This document shows positions 1-5,337 of a DNA stretch of 6,566 nt, in pieces (position 1 is the stretch's first letter; each line of letters starts with the position of its first letter). This stretch comes from Hyphomicrobiales bacterium. GTDB taxonomy: Bacteria; Pseudomonadota; Alphaproteobacteria; Rhizobiales; Aestuariivirgaceae. The position numbers were made by a program, and so were the translations under genes. The stretch spans positions 1 to 6,566 of the forward strand of contig JAHFPK010000163.1 of the NCBI GenBank assembly GCA_023266715.1. Reading direction: 5' to 3'. A model generated the notes under the pieces. It searched no databases and had not been told where the DNA came from. It worked only from the letters and a program-made list of their open reading frames with translations.

Positions 1-549
1 CCGCGCCGTAGGGCCTGTGGACCTCGCATAATCAGCCGACAGGTCGCAAAGTCCGTAATGAAGAATGCCCCGCGCCTCGGCCTCGTTGTGATCCTCTACC
101 ATCCAGCCATGACGCGCGCAGGCGGCAATTGCCTCACCCTTGAACCATGCGGTGCGCTCTTTGGCCGGAACCTCTGCGGGAGCCTTGCAGCGGCCGAGGA
201 ATCGAGAGCGCCAAGCGTTGATCGAGACCTTGCTCACTTCGACATTGTTCCGGTAGCAGGTTTCATTGATGCAACCTTCCAGAAACAGCATAATCTTGAT
301 TGCGTCTATGTCCACCACGCGGTTTTGGGGGATGAATGGTTCCTCGTAAATGCAATGGTTGATGCAGTATTGTGTGATGACGCCAAACAGCCAATCTGAA
401 AACCGCGATAATCCGCGACCCTCTTCAATGCCCCATGGCGCCGACCGGAACACCCCTGAGATCGGCGGGGTGCCGTCAGGCGAGCCTATCGCCCAGCCTG
501 TTGCTGTTTGTGACTGGTCCAATGCCAGCAGCTTGATAGGAGAGGGCAT
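1..549 (-). CDS. RuvC-like Holliday junction resolvase (RNase H fold), 3' end cut by window edge
   Basis: The frame is open from an ATG at 549-547 to the left edge (183 codons), so the C-terminus is missing. The protein starts MPSPIKLLALDQSQTATGWA, which matches the first RuvC/RNase H strand with a catalytic Asp (D11) and the TGWA turn. A hydrophobic strand ends in IYEEP (E69/E70), the usual place of the second acidic residue. Near residues 151-160 lies VEDHNEAEAR, the C-terminal acidic helix, with D153, E156 and E158. Such enzymes cut four-way or branched DNA using two metal ions. In phages they resolve recombination intermediates or trim branched DNA before packaging. The start follows GAGGAATAG, a ribosome site made from the last codons of the upstream gene, whose stop lies 3 bases away, so the two are probably coupled. 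Related phage proteins usually read NEADA where this has NEAEA, a conservative Asp-to-Glu change. Assignment to the fold is firm; the exact substrate is inferred. Confidence 0.8.
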   Translation of the reverse strand, partial: MPSPIKLLALDQSQTATGWAIGSPDGTPPISGVFRSAPWGIEEGRGLSRFSDWLFGVITQYCINHCIYEEPFIPQNRVVDIDAIKIMLFLEGCINETCYRNNVEVSKVSINAWRSRFLGRCKAPAEVPAKERTAWFKGEAIAACARHGWMVEDHNEAEARGILHYGLCDLSADYARSTGPTAR

Positions 550-552
550 GAC

Positions 553-1224
553 CTATTCCTCGGTGGTTTCGATGTCTTCCACATCATCGGCAGGTCCGTC
601 GAGCCTGCTGAGGGTTCCCTCGATGATCTCTACAGTGGCATCAACCTGATCCCTCTTGGCCGCCTTCTTTTCTTCCTGCCGCTCCATTTCAGCGACTTGG
701 GCATTGAAGGCCACGAACTTCTCGCGGTTCACCTTCTGGCCGGCGTCCCAGCCGCGCTGGTGTGATTCGCCTTCCTGGGTGATCCGCGGATAGGCCTGCC
801 AGTCCGGGTCCTTCGCCTTGACGCCCCGCGCGTACCCGTCATCATAGGCCTTTTTCAGGAAATCTTCGGTTGGAATCTGCGCCGGATTTTCGCTCAGAGT
901 GATCTGGTAGCCGACGGGGAGATCAAAGAATTCACAGTATTTCTTGAAATCCTTCAAGTTGTCCAGCGTCGTGCCGTCATCGCGTTCGGCTTCGGCAATA
1001 GCCATATCGAACTGCTTGAGATTGAAGCCCCGGAGCTTGGCTTGAGACCTCGTGCGCCGCTTCAGGGCGTTTGCCGCCTTGATCTGCTTCTCATAATCCA
1101 GAAAGCGGCCCATCATAAACAGGCTCTCGTCTTTATCGGGGCCATTGCTCGTGGCAACGACCGTGAGGTCCGGCTTGGGATTGGCCTTGCTGGCGTGTTC
1201 TTTGACTTTTGCAGTTCGCGGCAT
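553..1224 (-). CDS. GapR-like / RMF-like phage protein of unknown function
   Basis: A 223-aa, highly charged, largely helical protein. Residues about 38-82 (FLDYEKQIKAANALKRRTRS onward, then AKLRGFNLKQFDMAIAEAER) resemble the helical layout of GapR/DUF2312, an alphaproteobacterial DNA-binding protein with the pattern helix, 'aKgnGfD.k', helix. This is recognised by eye and is weak. Residues about 127-165 contain AYDDGYARGVKAKDPDWQAY and end in RGWDAGQ. That is the G..aG...P...W..G pattern of ribosome modulation factor (RMF)-like domains often seen in phage proteins. The C-terminus is a Glu/Lys-rich helix followed by an acidic tail ending IETTEE. The ATG at 1224 is preceded by AGAGGAGAGCCACAG, a good ribosome site. 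The gene starts 13 bases after the 82-aa gene and ends 3 bases before the RuvC-like gene, so it belongs to the leftward operon. It could bind DNA or ribosomes; neither can be decided from the sequence. Confidence 0.8.
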   Translation of the reverse strand: MPRTAKVKEHASKANPKPDLTVVATSNGPDKDESLFMMGRFLDYEKQIKAANALKRRTRSQAKLRGFNLKQFDMAIAEAERDDGTTLDNLKDFKKYCEFFDLPVGYQITLSENPAQIPTEDFLKKAYDDGYARGVKAKDPDWQAYPRITQEGESHQRGWDAGQKVNREKFVAFNAQVAEMERQEEKKAAKRDQVDATVEIIEGTLSRLDGPADDVEDIETTEE

Positions 1225-1237
1225 CTGTGGCTCTCCT

Positions 1238-1486
1238 CTATTGATTTTTGGCTGCTGCTTTTGCCATCTGGCGCCGACGGCGTTCCCGCTCCTGCGGGCC
1301 TTGGTGGGGATAATAACGCGAATTCGTAGGGGCGTATTTCCGGCTTATGCCGCGCCTGTCATTGCCCCCGAGAAGATCAAGCATGTCGAGGTCCAGTCCC
1401 TCCATGCTCGGGCGCATGGGCTTGCCCCAAGCGGACAAGGCCGCCGCTGCGGCGATGGCGAAGAGGTTCTTATATCCGGCTCTCAT
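1238..1486 (-). CDS. Hypothetical 82-aa protein, hydrophobic N-terminus and basic C-terminus
   Basis: The start is the ATG at 1486-1484, because a near-perfect Shine-Dalgarno (AAAGGAGGTC) sits 4 bases upstream. A further ATG at 1546 is in frame but has no such site and would overlap the regulator gene by 77 bases. The product begins MRAGYKNLFAIAAAAALSAW. A short basic stretch is followed by an Ala-rich hydrophobic segment at residues 8-20, which could be a signal peptide or a short membrane helix. The middle is acidic (MEGLDLDMLDLLGG). The end is basic and Gln/Arg-rich (QERERRRRQMAKAAAKNQ), a probable helix. The gene overlaps the 3' end of the regulator gene by 17 bases in another frame, so it is likely translated from the same leftward mRNA. 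I recognise no family. Position in the early leftward operon suggests a small phage accessory or host-interaction protein, which is inference only. Confidence 0.7.
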   Translation of the reverse strand: MRAGYKNLFAIAAAAALSAWGKPMRPSMEGLDLDMLDLLGGNDRRGISRKYAPTNSRYYPHQGPQERERRRRQMAKAAAKNQ

Positions 1487-1685
1487 CTTGGACCTCCTTT
1501 GGTGGAAGGAAACTGTCTGCCGTGACCTGGCCACCTGTTTCTTCACTGATTCGCAGCATGAGTCTCCGGCTGGGCCAGCGTTTACCCTGGCGCAAACCGC
1601 TTAGGTAAGTCTTGTGAACGCCGATTGTTTTGGCGAACTCGTAGCCCTTGATCTTGTTGGCTTTCAGGTATTCGTGGAGGGTCAT
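1470..1685 (-). CDS. Cro/CI-like helix-turn-helix transcriptional regulator
   Basis: A 71-aa protein that is little more than one HTH domain. Residues about 13-40 read KGYEFAKTIGVHKTYLSGLR then QGKRWPS: helix 2 (YEFAKTIG), turn, recognition helix (HKTYLSGLRQG). This is the Xre/Cro pattern in which the 'S.LR.G.R.PS' segment follows the recognition helix. Residues 41-60 (RRLMLRISEETGGQVTADSF) resemble the last helix of YdaS/Cro-like phage regulators. Such proteins bind dyad operators as dimers and control early phage promoters. It is the first gene of the leftward cluster and faces the divergent control region at 1686-1885, so autoregulation is likely. The ATG at 1685-1683 has no good Shine-Dalgarno (the bases before it are AAGCACCCCC), and an in-frame TGA lies 9 bases upstream. 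The start is therefore fixed, and translation is either weak or begins on a very short leader. Whether it is the Cro-type or CI-type partner cannot be told; no second regulator is in the window. Confidence 0.85.
   Translation of the reverse strand: MTLHEYLKANKIKGYEFAKTIGVHKTYLSGLRQGKRWPSRRLMLRISEETGGQVTADSFLPPKEVQDESRI
1491..1500 (-). promoter_or_regulatory. Strong Shine-Dalgarno deciding the start of the 82-aa gene
   Basis: On the minus strand AAAGGAGGTC lies 4 bases before the ATG at 1486-1484. It is the best ribosome binding site in the window and lies inside the last codons of the HTH regulator gene. It shows that translation of the 82-aa protein begins at 1486 rather than at the longer in-frame ATG at 1546. 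It also suggests a higher initiation rate than for the regulator, which lacks a clear site. Confidence 0.75.
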
Positions 1686-1692
1686 GGGGGTG

Positions 1693-1726
1693 CTTCATCG
1701 CATAAATTAGACTTCATGGCAAATTA
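1693..1726. repeat. Imperfect tandem direct repeat, candidate operator
   Basis: CTTCATCGCATAAATTA (1693-1709) is followed by CTTCATGGCAAATTA (1712-1726). The copies start 19 bases apart and differ by one substitution and a two-base deletion. The first copy begins 7 bases upstream of the regulator's ATG and both cover its probable leftward -10 region, so protein bound here would block that promoter. Binding by the neighbouring Cro/CI-like protein is an inference from position. Confidence 0.5.
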
Positions 1727-1731
1727 TTTTG

Positions 1732-1760
1732 TTGCTTTTCCAAAAAGTTTGTCTGATAAG
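1732..1760 (+). promoter_or_regulatory. Candidate rightward early promoter with palindrome in the spacer
   Basis: TTGCTT (1732-1737) and GATAAG (1755-1760) are separated by exactly 17 bases, reasonable spacing for a sigma-70-type promoter, although each box matches the consensus only partly. The perfect palindrome CTTTT-CCA-AAAAG (1735-1747) overlaps the -35 and spacer and would suit an operator. The predicted leader before the 1886 start is about 120 bases. Support is moderate to low, as promoters of this host group often diverge from the E. coli consensus. Confidence 0.35.
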
Positions 1761-1885
1761 AGGCTAATCAAGCCCATCCGTCCGGTTATGAGTTGCCTCT
1801 CAGGGCCGGGCAGATAAGGGGGTGGGGAGTTAGACGGAATTTCGGAGCGCTTCCCGCCCTCGAATTAAGAATGCGAGGAAAATCA

Positions 1886-2146
1886 ATGAGTAACTATCCA
1901 GACGATATCGTCTTCAGCCGCATGCCACAGTATCGGGATTACAAAACTTCATCGCCCGAGCAAATCGCCCAATTCTTCAAATCCTTGTCGGTGAGCCTTG
2001 CCAATGCGGCCAAGGCGGCGGTTGACGGATATCAGCCGGGTGGGGCTGCTTATGCCAGCCGGGACGCTGCCAGACATTTCGAGGAGGCACTGGAATGTGC
2101 CTTTGAGGAACTGATTGATGAGAGCAAGAAGGAGCGCGAGGAATGA
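1886..2146 (+). CDS. Hypothetical 86-aa early phage protein
   Basis: First gene of the rightward operon. I chose the ATG at 1886 because GAGGAA lies 7 bases upstream; the same frame is open back to 1793, but those earlier ATGs lack a ribosome site and the extra residues look non-coding. The protein starts MSNYPDDIVFSRMPQYRDYK. The rest appears helical: an amphipathic stretch (EQIAQFFKSLSVSLANAAKA, residues about 31-50), a Gly/Ala/Tyr linker, and a second helix rich in Glu (ARHFEEALECAFEELIDESK) with a charged tail. There is no signal peptide, membrane segment or recognised motif. Its stop overlaps the start of the exonuclease gene in an ATGA, so translation is coupled to the recombination genes. 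A small accessory factor for recombination or an early regulator are both possible; I do not recognise the family. Confidence 0.7.
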   Translation: MSNYPDDIVFSRMPQYRDYKTSSPEQIAQFFKSLSVSLANAAKAAVDGYQPGGAAYASRDAARHFEEALECAFEELIDESKKEREE

Positions 2147-3078
2147 AGGTCATCCCGTACCACAAGGGCATGGTCATCAGTCAGTCAGGCATTTACTCCG
2201 GTGTGCCGATGGACGTTTACCATGGCGGCAAACTGTGTGACGGCCCGAGCATAAGCTCAAGCGGGTTGCGGACCATCTTCAATAATTCTCCGGCACACTA
2301 TTGGGACAAGTCGCCATACAATCCAGAGCGCGAGGAAGAAGATCAATCGGACGCCTTTATCTTTGGACGCGGCACCCATCATTTGATTCTCGGGGAAGAT
2401 GATTTTTCAACCTTGTTCATTATGCGCCCCGAGGAAATCGGGGGGAAGGCTTGGCAGGGGAATCGTACGGAGTGCAAGGCATGGCTGGCAGAGCAAGTGG
2501 CCGAGGGACGTACCGTTCTCGCACCAGATGATATCAAAAAGATTCGCGGAATGGCGAAGTCACTTGCGCGCCATCCGTTGGTGGCCAATGGAATTCTCAA
2601 TGGATTGGTGGAACAAACGCTGGTTTGCAAGGACAAGGAAACTGGTGTTTATTTGCTTTCACGGCCTGACTGTATTCCCAATGACTCGGGCGATTATGCA
2701 GACCTCAAAAGCACTTCGGAATCTGGTTTTGGCCTTGACCGTTCAATTCAGAAATACCGATATGACATGCAGGCCGCATTGGTAGGACGCTGCTCTCGGG
2801 AAGTGCTGGACGTTGAGATGACCAGCTTTTCATTTGTGTTTTGCGAGAAGAACAGACCCCACACCACCGATGTTTTAACTTTGCATGACATTGATATTCA
2901 GGCGGCAGACATGGATAATAAGGTCGCACTGCGCGTCTTTGTGAAGTGCATGGAGACGGGAAATTGGTTCGGGCCGAGTGGCACTCAGAATGATGCCCGC
3001 TACGCCCACCTATCAGACTTCAAGCGCCAGGATGCAGACCTGAGACGTGAGTTCCTTGAACGGGAGATCGCTGGATGA
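2143..3078 (+). CDS. RecE-like exodeoxyribonuclease (PDDEXK, DUF3799 type)
   Basis: A 311-aa protein matching the C-terminal nuclease domain of exodeoxyribonuclease VIII. Visible blocks in order are: GIYSGVPMDVYH (16-27) and SISSSGLRTI (36-45), the usual entry of the family; FGRGTHHLIL (74-83), the His motif; LLSRPDCIPN with D176; DYADLKST with D187 and K189, the PD-(D/E)XK core; and KYRYDMQAAL (204-213), the conserved Tyr/Gln helix. In E. coli RecE the equivalent His, two Asp and Lys build the metal site. These enzymes digest duplex DNA 5' to 3' and leave 3' single strands for an annealing protein. RecT is encoded two genes downstream, which supports that role. The start overlaps the previous stop (ATGA at 2143), with GCGAGGA just upstream. 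The full-length RecE N-terminal region is absent, as is normal for phage versions. Confidence 0.88.
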   Translation: MKVIPYHKGMVISQSGIYSGVPMDVYHGGKLCDGPSISSSGLRTIFNNSPAHYWDKSPYNPEREEEDQSDAFIFGRGTHHLILGEDDFSTLFIMRPEEIGGKAWQGNRTECKAWLAEQVAEGRTVLAPDDIKKIRGMAKSLARHPLVANGILNGLVEQTLVCKDKETGVYLLSRPDCIPNDSGDYADLKSTSESGFGLDRSIQKYRYDMQAALVGRCSREVLDVEMTSFSFVFCEKNRPHTTDVLTLHDIDIQAADMDNKVALRVFVKCMETGNWFGPSGTQNDARYAHLSDFKRQDADLRREFLEREIAG

Positions 3079-3551
3079 TTGGGCAAACCTTCTCGCTTCT
3101 CACGGTGACCGAATTTTTGGGGCCTTCGCCTCAAGGACATTTGATGTGGCAATGCCGATGCGCTTGCGGAACTGTGGTGAGCAAGAGAGGCAGCCATCTG
3201 AAGAATGGCGAGGTCAAATCCTGCGGTTGTCTGTTTTCATCAACTCGGATGGGACGACTGCGGCATGGCGGGACAAGTGAGAGAGCCCACTCGCCAGAGT
3301 ATCGTTCATGGATAAACATGCGACAGCGGTGCCGAAATCCGAAGAACAACCGCTACCAATATTACGGCGCCATAGGTGTTGTAGTCTGTGACCAGTGGGT
3401 CGATTCGTTCGAAACATTCCTTACCGACATGGGGCCGAAGCCAACACCATCTCATTCGATTGATCGCTATCCGAACCCCGCAGGAAATTATGAACCGACG
3501 AATTGTCGATGGGCAACGGCTACCGAACAAAGACACAATAGGAGAAACTGA
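3075..3551 (+). CDS. Cys-rich HNH-like phage protein (possible homing-type nuclease or DNA-binding protein)
   Basis: A 158-aa protein with two parts. The N-terminal part has clustered cysteines, WQCRCACG (C27, C29, C31) and KSCGCL (C50, C52), likely a zinc-binding ribbon. The C-terminal part has EYRSWINMRQRCRNPKNNRY, then YYGAIGVVVCDQW, then SIDRYPN and NYEPTNCRWATATEQRHNRR (residues 75-157). That ending follows the HNH layout 'DH....N..NLR..T..EN..N', but the first His is replaced: DR stands where DH would be. Proteins of this build are widespread in phages, often as single-gene insertions. Their activity is poorly defined, and the domain may only bind DNA. The gene uses AGA/AGG for several Arg codons (as in HNRRN at the end) more freely than RecT, hinting at a separate origin. 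It is nevertheless coupled on both sides (ATGA at 3075, TGATG at 3549-3553). Its position between the exonuclease and RecT is unusual. Confidence 0.72.
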   Translation: MIGQTFSLLTVTEFLGPSPQGHLMWQCRCACGTVVSKRGSHLKNGEVKSCGCLFSSTRMGRLRHGGTSERAHSPEYRSWINMRQRCRNPKNNRYQYYGAIGVVVCDQWVDSFETFLTDMGPKPTPSHSIDRYPNPAGNYEPTNCRWATATEQRHNRRN

Positions 3552-4684
3552 TGGACGTTCAACGTATCGAAGATAAACTGGACAAGGTTGTTGGCGGTGC
3601 CATCGAAATTCAGATGGAACTTGGCGGCGTCAAGTTCCAGTCCATGATGGAACTATTCGAGTTCTCCAAGTTGATGGCAATTTCAGGCGCAGCCGTGCCA
3701 TATCATCTGCGCGGGAATGCTGGTTCCTGCCTTGCCATCTGCACCAAGGCGCTGCGCTTTGGCTTTGATCCGTTCTCCTTGGCGGAACATTCGTTCTCCA
3801 TGAAGAAATCTACCAAAACCGACAACGGTGCTTGGGAGGATGTTGAGACAATTGCCTTTGATTCCTATGTGATCCGCGCCATCATCAATGCTCACGCACC
3901 TGTGGAAGGTGGAATCACCTATTCCTATGAAGGCGAAGGTCCAGAACGTATCTGCATCGCCGCAGCAAAGCGCACCGATAACGGCCAGGTCATCATTCAT
4001 CGTTCGGCCAAGTTGGGCGACAAACTGGCTGGGATGAGGAAAAACGACAAAGGCGAGATCAAGGGAAGCCCGCTTTGGAGCGGTCCCAAGTCCGATGTAC
4101 AGATGGCCTATGACACAGGGCGCGATCTTTGCCGCATCCATTTCCCTGAAATCCTCATGGGCTGGTACGACAAAGACGAGTTTGACGAGCAGGCATCCCG
4201 CGCCGTGCAGGCCAAGGACGTAACCCCGAAGCCCGCCATTGGCGACCGTCTCAAGGGCAACAAGGGCCGTGGGTTTGATGCCAAGCATATCGAAACCCAG
4301 ACAGACCAGACTATCAAAGATTCGGCGGGCTCTCAATCCTCGCAAGGTGCCGCCGAAGGCAAGGCCGGGGCATCGTCCATCAGCGATGCCCCGGCTGACG
4401 CCCCAGGATCAACAGAGAAGGCCAAGGAGGGCGATCCGCGCAAAGAGGCTACTGAGGGTGCCCAAGATGGCAAATCGCCGTCCACGGAGCCGGAGCCGTC
4501 AGAGGAAGCGGAATTCGGCCCGCCCGAGGCAATGGAACAGGGCCGTGAACTGCGCCGTAAGAACCTTCCCTGCCGGGTGCCGGAGGACTGGGTAGCTGCC
4601 AAGCGCACCGATCTGATTGAGGCCCTGAAGGAAGGCTATGACGACGAGGAGGCGGAAATCAAAGTGCGTGGCAAAAAGAAATGA
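3551..4684 (+). CDS. recT: RecT-family single-strand annealing protein with RMF-like C-terminal extension
   Basis: A 377-aa protein. Residues about 30-212 are the RecT core: MMELFEFSKLMAISGAAVPY, CLAICTKALRFGFDPFSLAE, a middle beta region, then GSPLWSGPKSDVQMAYDTGR and the family's ending RIHFPEILMGWYDKDEF. RecT proteins form rings or filaments on single-stranded DNA and anneal complementary strands, working with a partner 5'-3' exonuclease, here the RecE-like protein encoded at 2143-3078. Residues about 213-322 are a long Ala/Gly/Ser/Glu/Pro-rich low-complexity linker. Residues about 325-366 (PEAMEQGRELRRKNLPCRVP, later EALKEGYDDEE) repeat the pattern seen in phage RMF-like tails. The protein is longer than E. 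coli RecT (about 270 aa) because of this extension. A TGATG overlap couples it to the gene before, and an ATGA at 4681 to the gene after. The core assignment is firm; the tail's role, perhaps contact with host proteins or ribosomes, is unknown. Confidence 0.88.
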   Translation: MDVQRIEDKLDKVVGGAIEIQMELGGVKFQSMMELFEFSKLMAISGAAVPYHLRGNAGSCLAICTKALRFGFDPFSLAEHSFSMKKSTKTDNGAWEDVETIAFDSYVIRAIINAHAPVEGGITYSYEGEGPERICIAAAKRTDNGQVIIHRSAKLGDKLAGMRKNDKGEIKGSPLWSGPKSDVQMAYDTGRDLCRIHFPEILMGWYDKDEFDEQASRAVQAKDVTPKPAIGDRLKGNKGRGFDAKHIETQTDQTIKDSAGSQSSQGAAEGKAGASSISDAPADAPGSTEKAKEGDPRKEATEGAQDGKSPSTEPEPSEEAEFGPPEAMEQGRELRRKNLPCRVPEDWVAAKRTDLIEALKEGYDDEEAEIKVRGKKK

Positions 4685-4914
4685 GCTATAGCAACACCAT
4701 TTCAGGGGCATCGGAGCCGCAAGGCCGCGTACCTGGGATCTGGCGCGGAGGGTGGGACGCCGCTCTCCGTGCGGCTTCTCGTCACATTGACCGCCTAATT
4801 GCGAACCCCCTAAGAACCCCGAAGGGGTTGATCTTGACACAAGATCAGGACGGCCAAGGAAGGCGAGGCTCCTCCTCGGACTCCACCTTGCCTTTGCTGG
4901 ATAGAAGGAACTGA
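4681..4914 (+). CDS. Hypothetical 77-aa protein; N-terminal half coding-like, 3' half hairpin-rich
   Basis: It starts at the ATGA shared with the recT stop. The first half has the phage-typical block IWRGGWDAALRAASRHIDRL (residues about 20-39), reminiscent of small phage proteins carrying a 'GWDAAL..AA..I..L' helix, so a real gene is likely. From about residue 40 the sequence becomes compositionally odd (NPLRTPKGLILTQDQDGQGR, then a Ser/Leu/Arg tail) and uses rare-looking codons such as CTA, AGA, AGG and CGA in clusters. This same stretch folds into three successive perfect or near-perfect hairpins (4815-4894). The C-terminal half may therefore be the remains of an inserted structured element, or the frame may have shifted. 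The stop at 4912-4914 is immediately followed by the next gene's start. Function is unknown. Confidence 0.55.
   Translation: MSYSNTISGASEPQGRVPGIWRGGWDAALRAASRHIDRLIANPLRTPKGLILTQDQDGQGRRGSSSDSTLPLLDRRN
4815..4895 (+). other. Three consecutive stem-loops (candidate structured RNA element)
   Basis: Hairpin 1 is AACCCC-GAA-GGGGTT (4815-4829). Hairpin 2 follows with no gap: GATCTTG-ACA-CAAGATC (4830-4846), a 7-bp perfect stem. Hairpin 3 pairs AAGGCGAGG (4860-4868) with CCTTGCCTT (4886-4894), nine pairs including one G-U, with a 17-base loop. A second AACCCC copy at 4804-4809 could compete for the GGGGTT arm. No T-run follows any stem, so a standard intrinsic terminator is not supported. The element ends 10 bases before the AAGGA ribosome site of the next gene, so it could mark an mRNA processing site, modulate translation downstream, or be a decayed palindromic repeat. 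Confidence 0.5.
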
Positions 4915-5337
4915 ATGATGACAAACAGCGACATTGCTTTGGCACTTGACCTCGCCTCAAAGGACATGACCAATGAGGTTGTTCTGGAACGGTGGGAGAA
5001 CGGCAAGGGCGTCTGGTCAATTGAAATGGGCGGCATTGGCCCTGGTTATGAGCAAGCCATCCAGAACATTGGCTTTGCCATGCTTCGCGTCATGGTTGAG
5101 ACGCCGCCCGATTGGCAGAAGGCCGTTGACGACAAAGTCTACTGGCGCGGATATATGGATCAGGTTGACGCCAACCCGCGCGTTAAAGCCATCGTCAAGC
5201 GGATCGGACCTTCCGGGGCCCAACATGGCGCGGCGATGAGCATGGCCTCGGTCTTCGCCCGCAACGGCTATGCCAAGGGCATGGCCATGGCGAAGGATGA
5301 TCGCCACATTCAAGTGAACAAGACGAGCGAACCATGA
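4915..5337 (+). CDS. Hypothetical 140-aa phage protein
   Basis: The start is the ATG at 4915 or the adjacent ATG at 4918; AAGGA at 4905-4909 serves both. The first 60 residues include VLERWENGKGVWSIEMGGIG and PGYEQAIQNIGFAMLRVMVE, suggesting a short beta hairpin followed by an amphipathic helix. The middle (PPDWQKAVDDKVYWRGYMDQ) is charged and aromatic. The end is Ala/Gly/Met-rich (SGAQHGAAMSMASVFARNGY, then AKGMAMAKDD), more likely a soluble helix than a membrane span because of its charged residues. There are no Cys pairs, nucleotide-binding motif or signal peptide. It follows the 77-aa gene with no gap and overlaps the HNH gene by ATGA, so it is part of the same operon. I do not recognise a function; the composition and frame length strongly indicate a real gene. 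Confidence 0.75.
   Translation: MMTNSDIALALDLASKDMTNEVVLERWENGKGVWSIEMGGIGPGYEQAIQNIGFAMLRVMVETPPDWQKAVDDKVYWRGYMDQVDANPRVKAIVKRIGPSGAQHGAAMSMASVFARNGYAKGMAMAKDDRHIQVNKTSEP

Larger units (their letters stand above)
1686..1885. promoter_or_regulatory. Divergent control region between leftward and rightward early operons
   Basis: These 200 bases separate two outward-facing operons and hold no convincing gene. The left half (1693-1760) is AT-rich and carries an imperfect tandem repeat, a palindrome and candidate promoter boxes. The right half (1761-1885) is GC-rich, with a purine run around 1812-1830. CTGATAAGAGG (1753-1763) and CAGATAAGGGG (1811-1821) are near copies 58 bases apart, of unclear meaning. 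For the leftward operon a -10-like TCTAAT (5 of 6 matches; minus strand, 1711-1706) is seen without a good -35 at the right distance. The layout matches the operator region of a lambdoid-type switch in position, though only one regulator is present here. Confidence 0.6.

Noticed and set aside
58..649. Two plus-strand open frames over the left edge
   Set aside because: They run antisense to the RuvC-like gene and the end of the 223-aa gene, both of which have clear starts and protein motifs. The plus-strand products match nothing.
1487..1546. Longer N-terminus for the 82-aa leftward gene
   Set aside because: The upstream ATG would deepen overlap with the HTH gene to 77 bases without a ribosome site, while the ATG at 1486 has a near-perfect one.
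1799..1818. Second rightward promoter (TTGCCT with GATAAG at 1813)
   Set aside because: The spacing is only 14 bases, too short for a normal sigma-70-type promoter.
1793..1885. Longer N-terminus for the first rightward gene
   Set aside because: The ATG at 1793 lacks a ribosome site and the added residues are GC-biased and Arg/Gly-rich. The ATG at 1886 has GAGGAA 7 bases upstream.
3683..4345. Open frame of 220 codons on the minus strand
   Set aside because: It lies wholly inside recT on the opposite strand, shows no recognisable domain and has no ribosome site. Long antisense frames are common in GC-rich coding DNA.
4815..4829. Intrinsic terminator after recT
   Set aside because: The stem AACCCC-GAA-GGGGTT is good, but no T-run follows and the operon appears to continue through it.
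4834..4839. Perfect TTGACA -35 box
   Set aside because: No -10-like sequence occurs 16-18 bases downstream (AGGAAG at 17), and the box is part of the GATCTTG/CAAGATC hairpin.
4499..5020. Minus-strand open frame of 173 codons
   Set aside because: It spans the antisense of recT's end, the 77-aa gene and the start of the 140-aa gene. It is Arg/Pro/Ser-rich with no motif, typical of a shadow frame.
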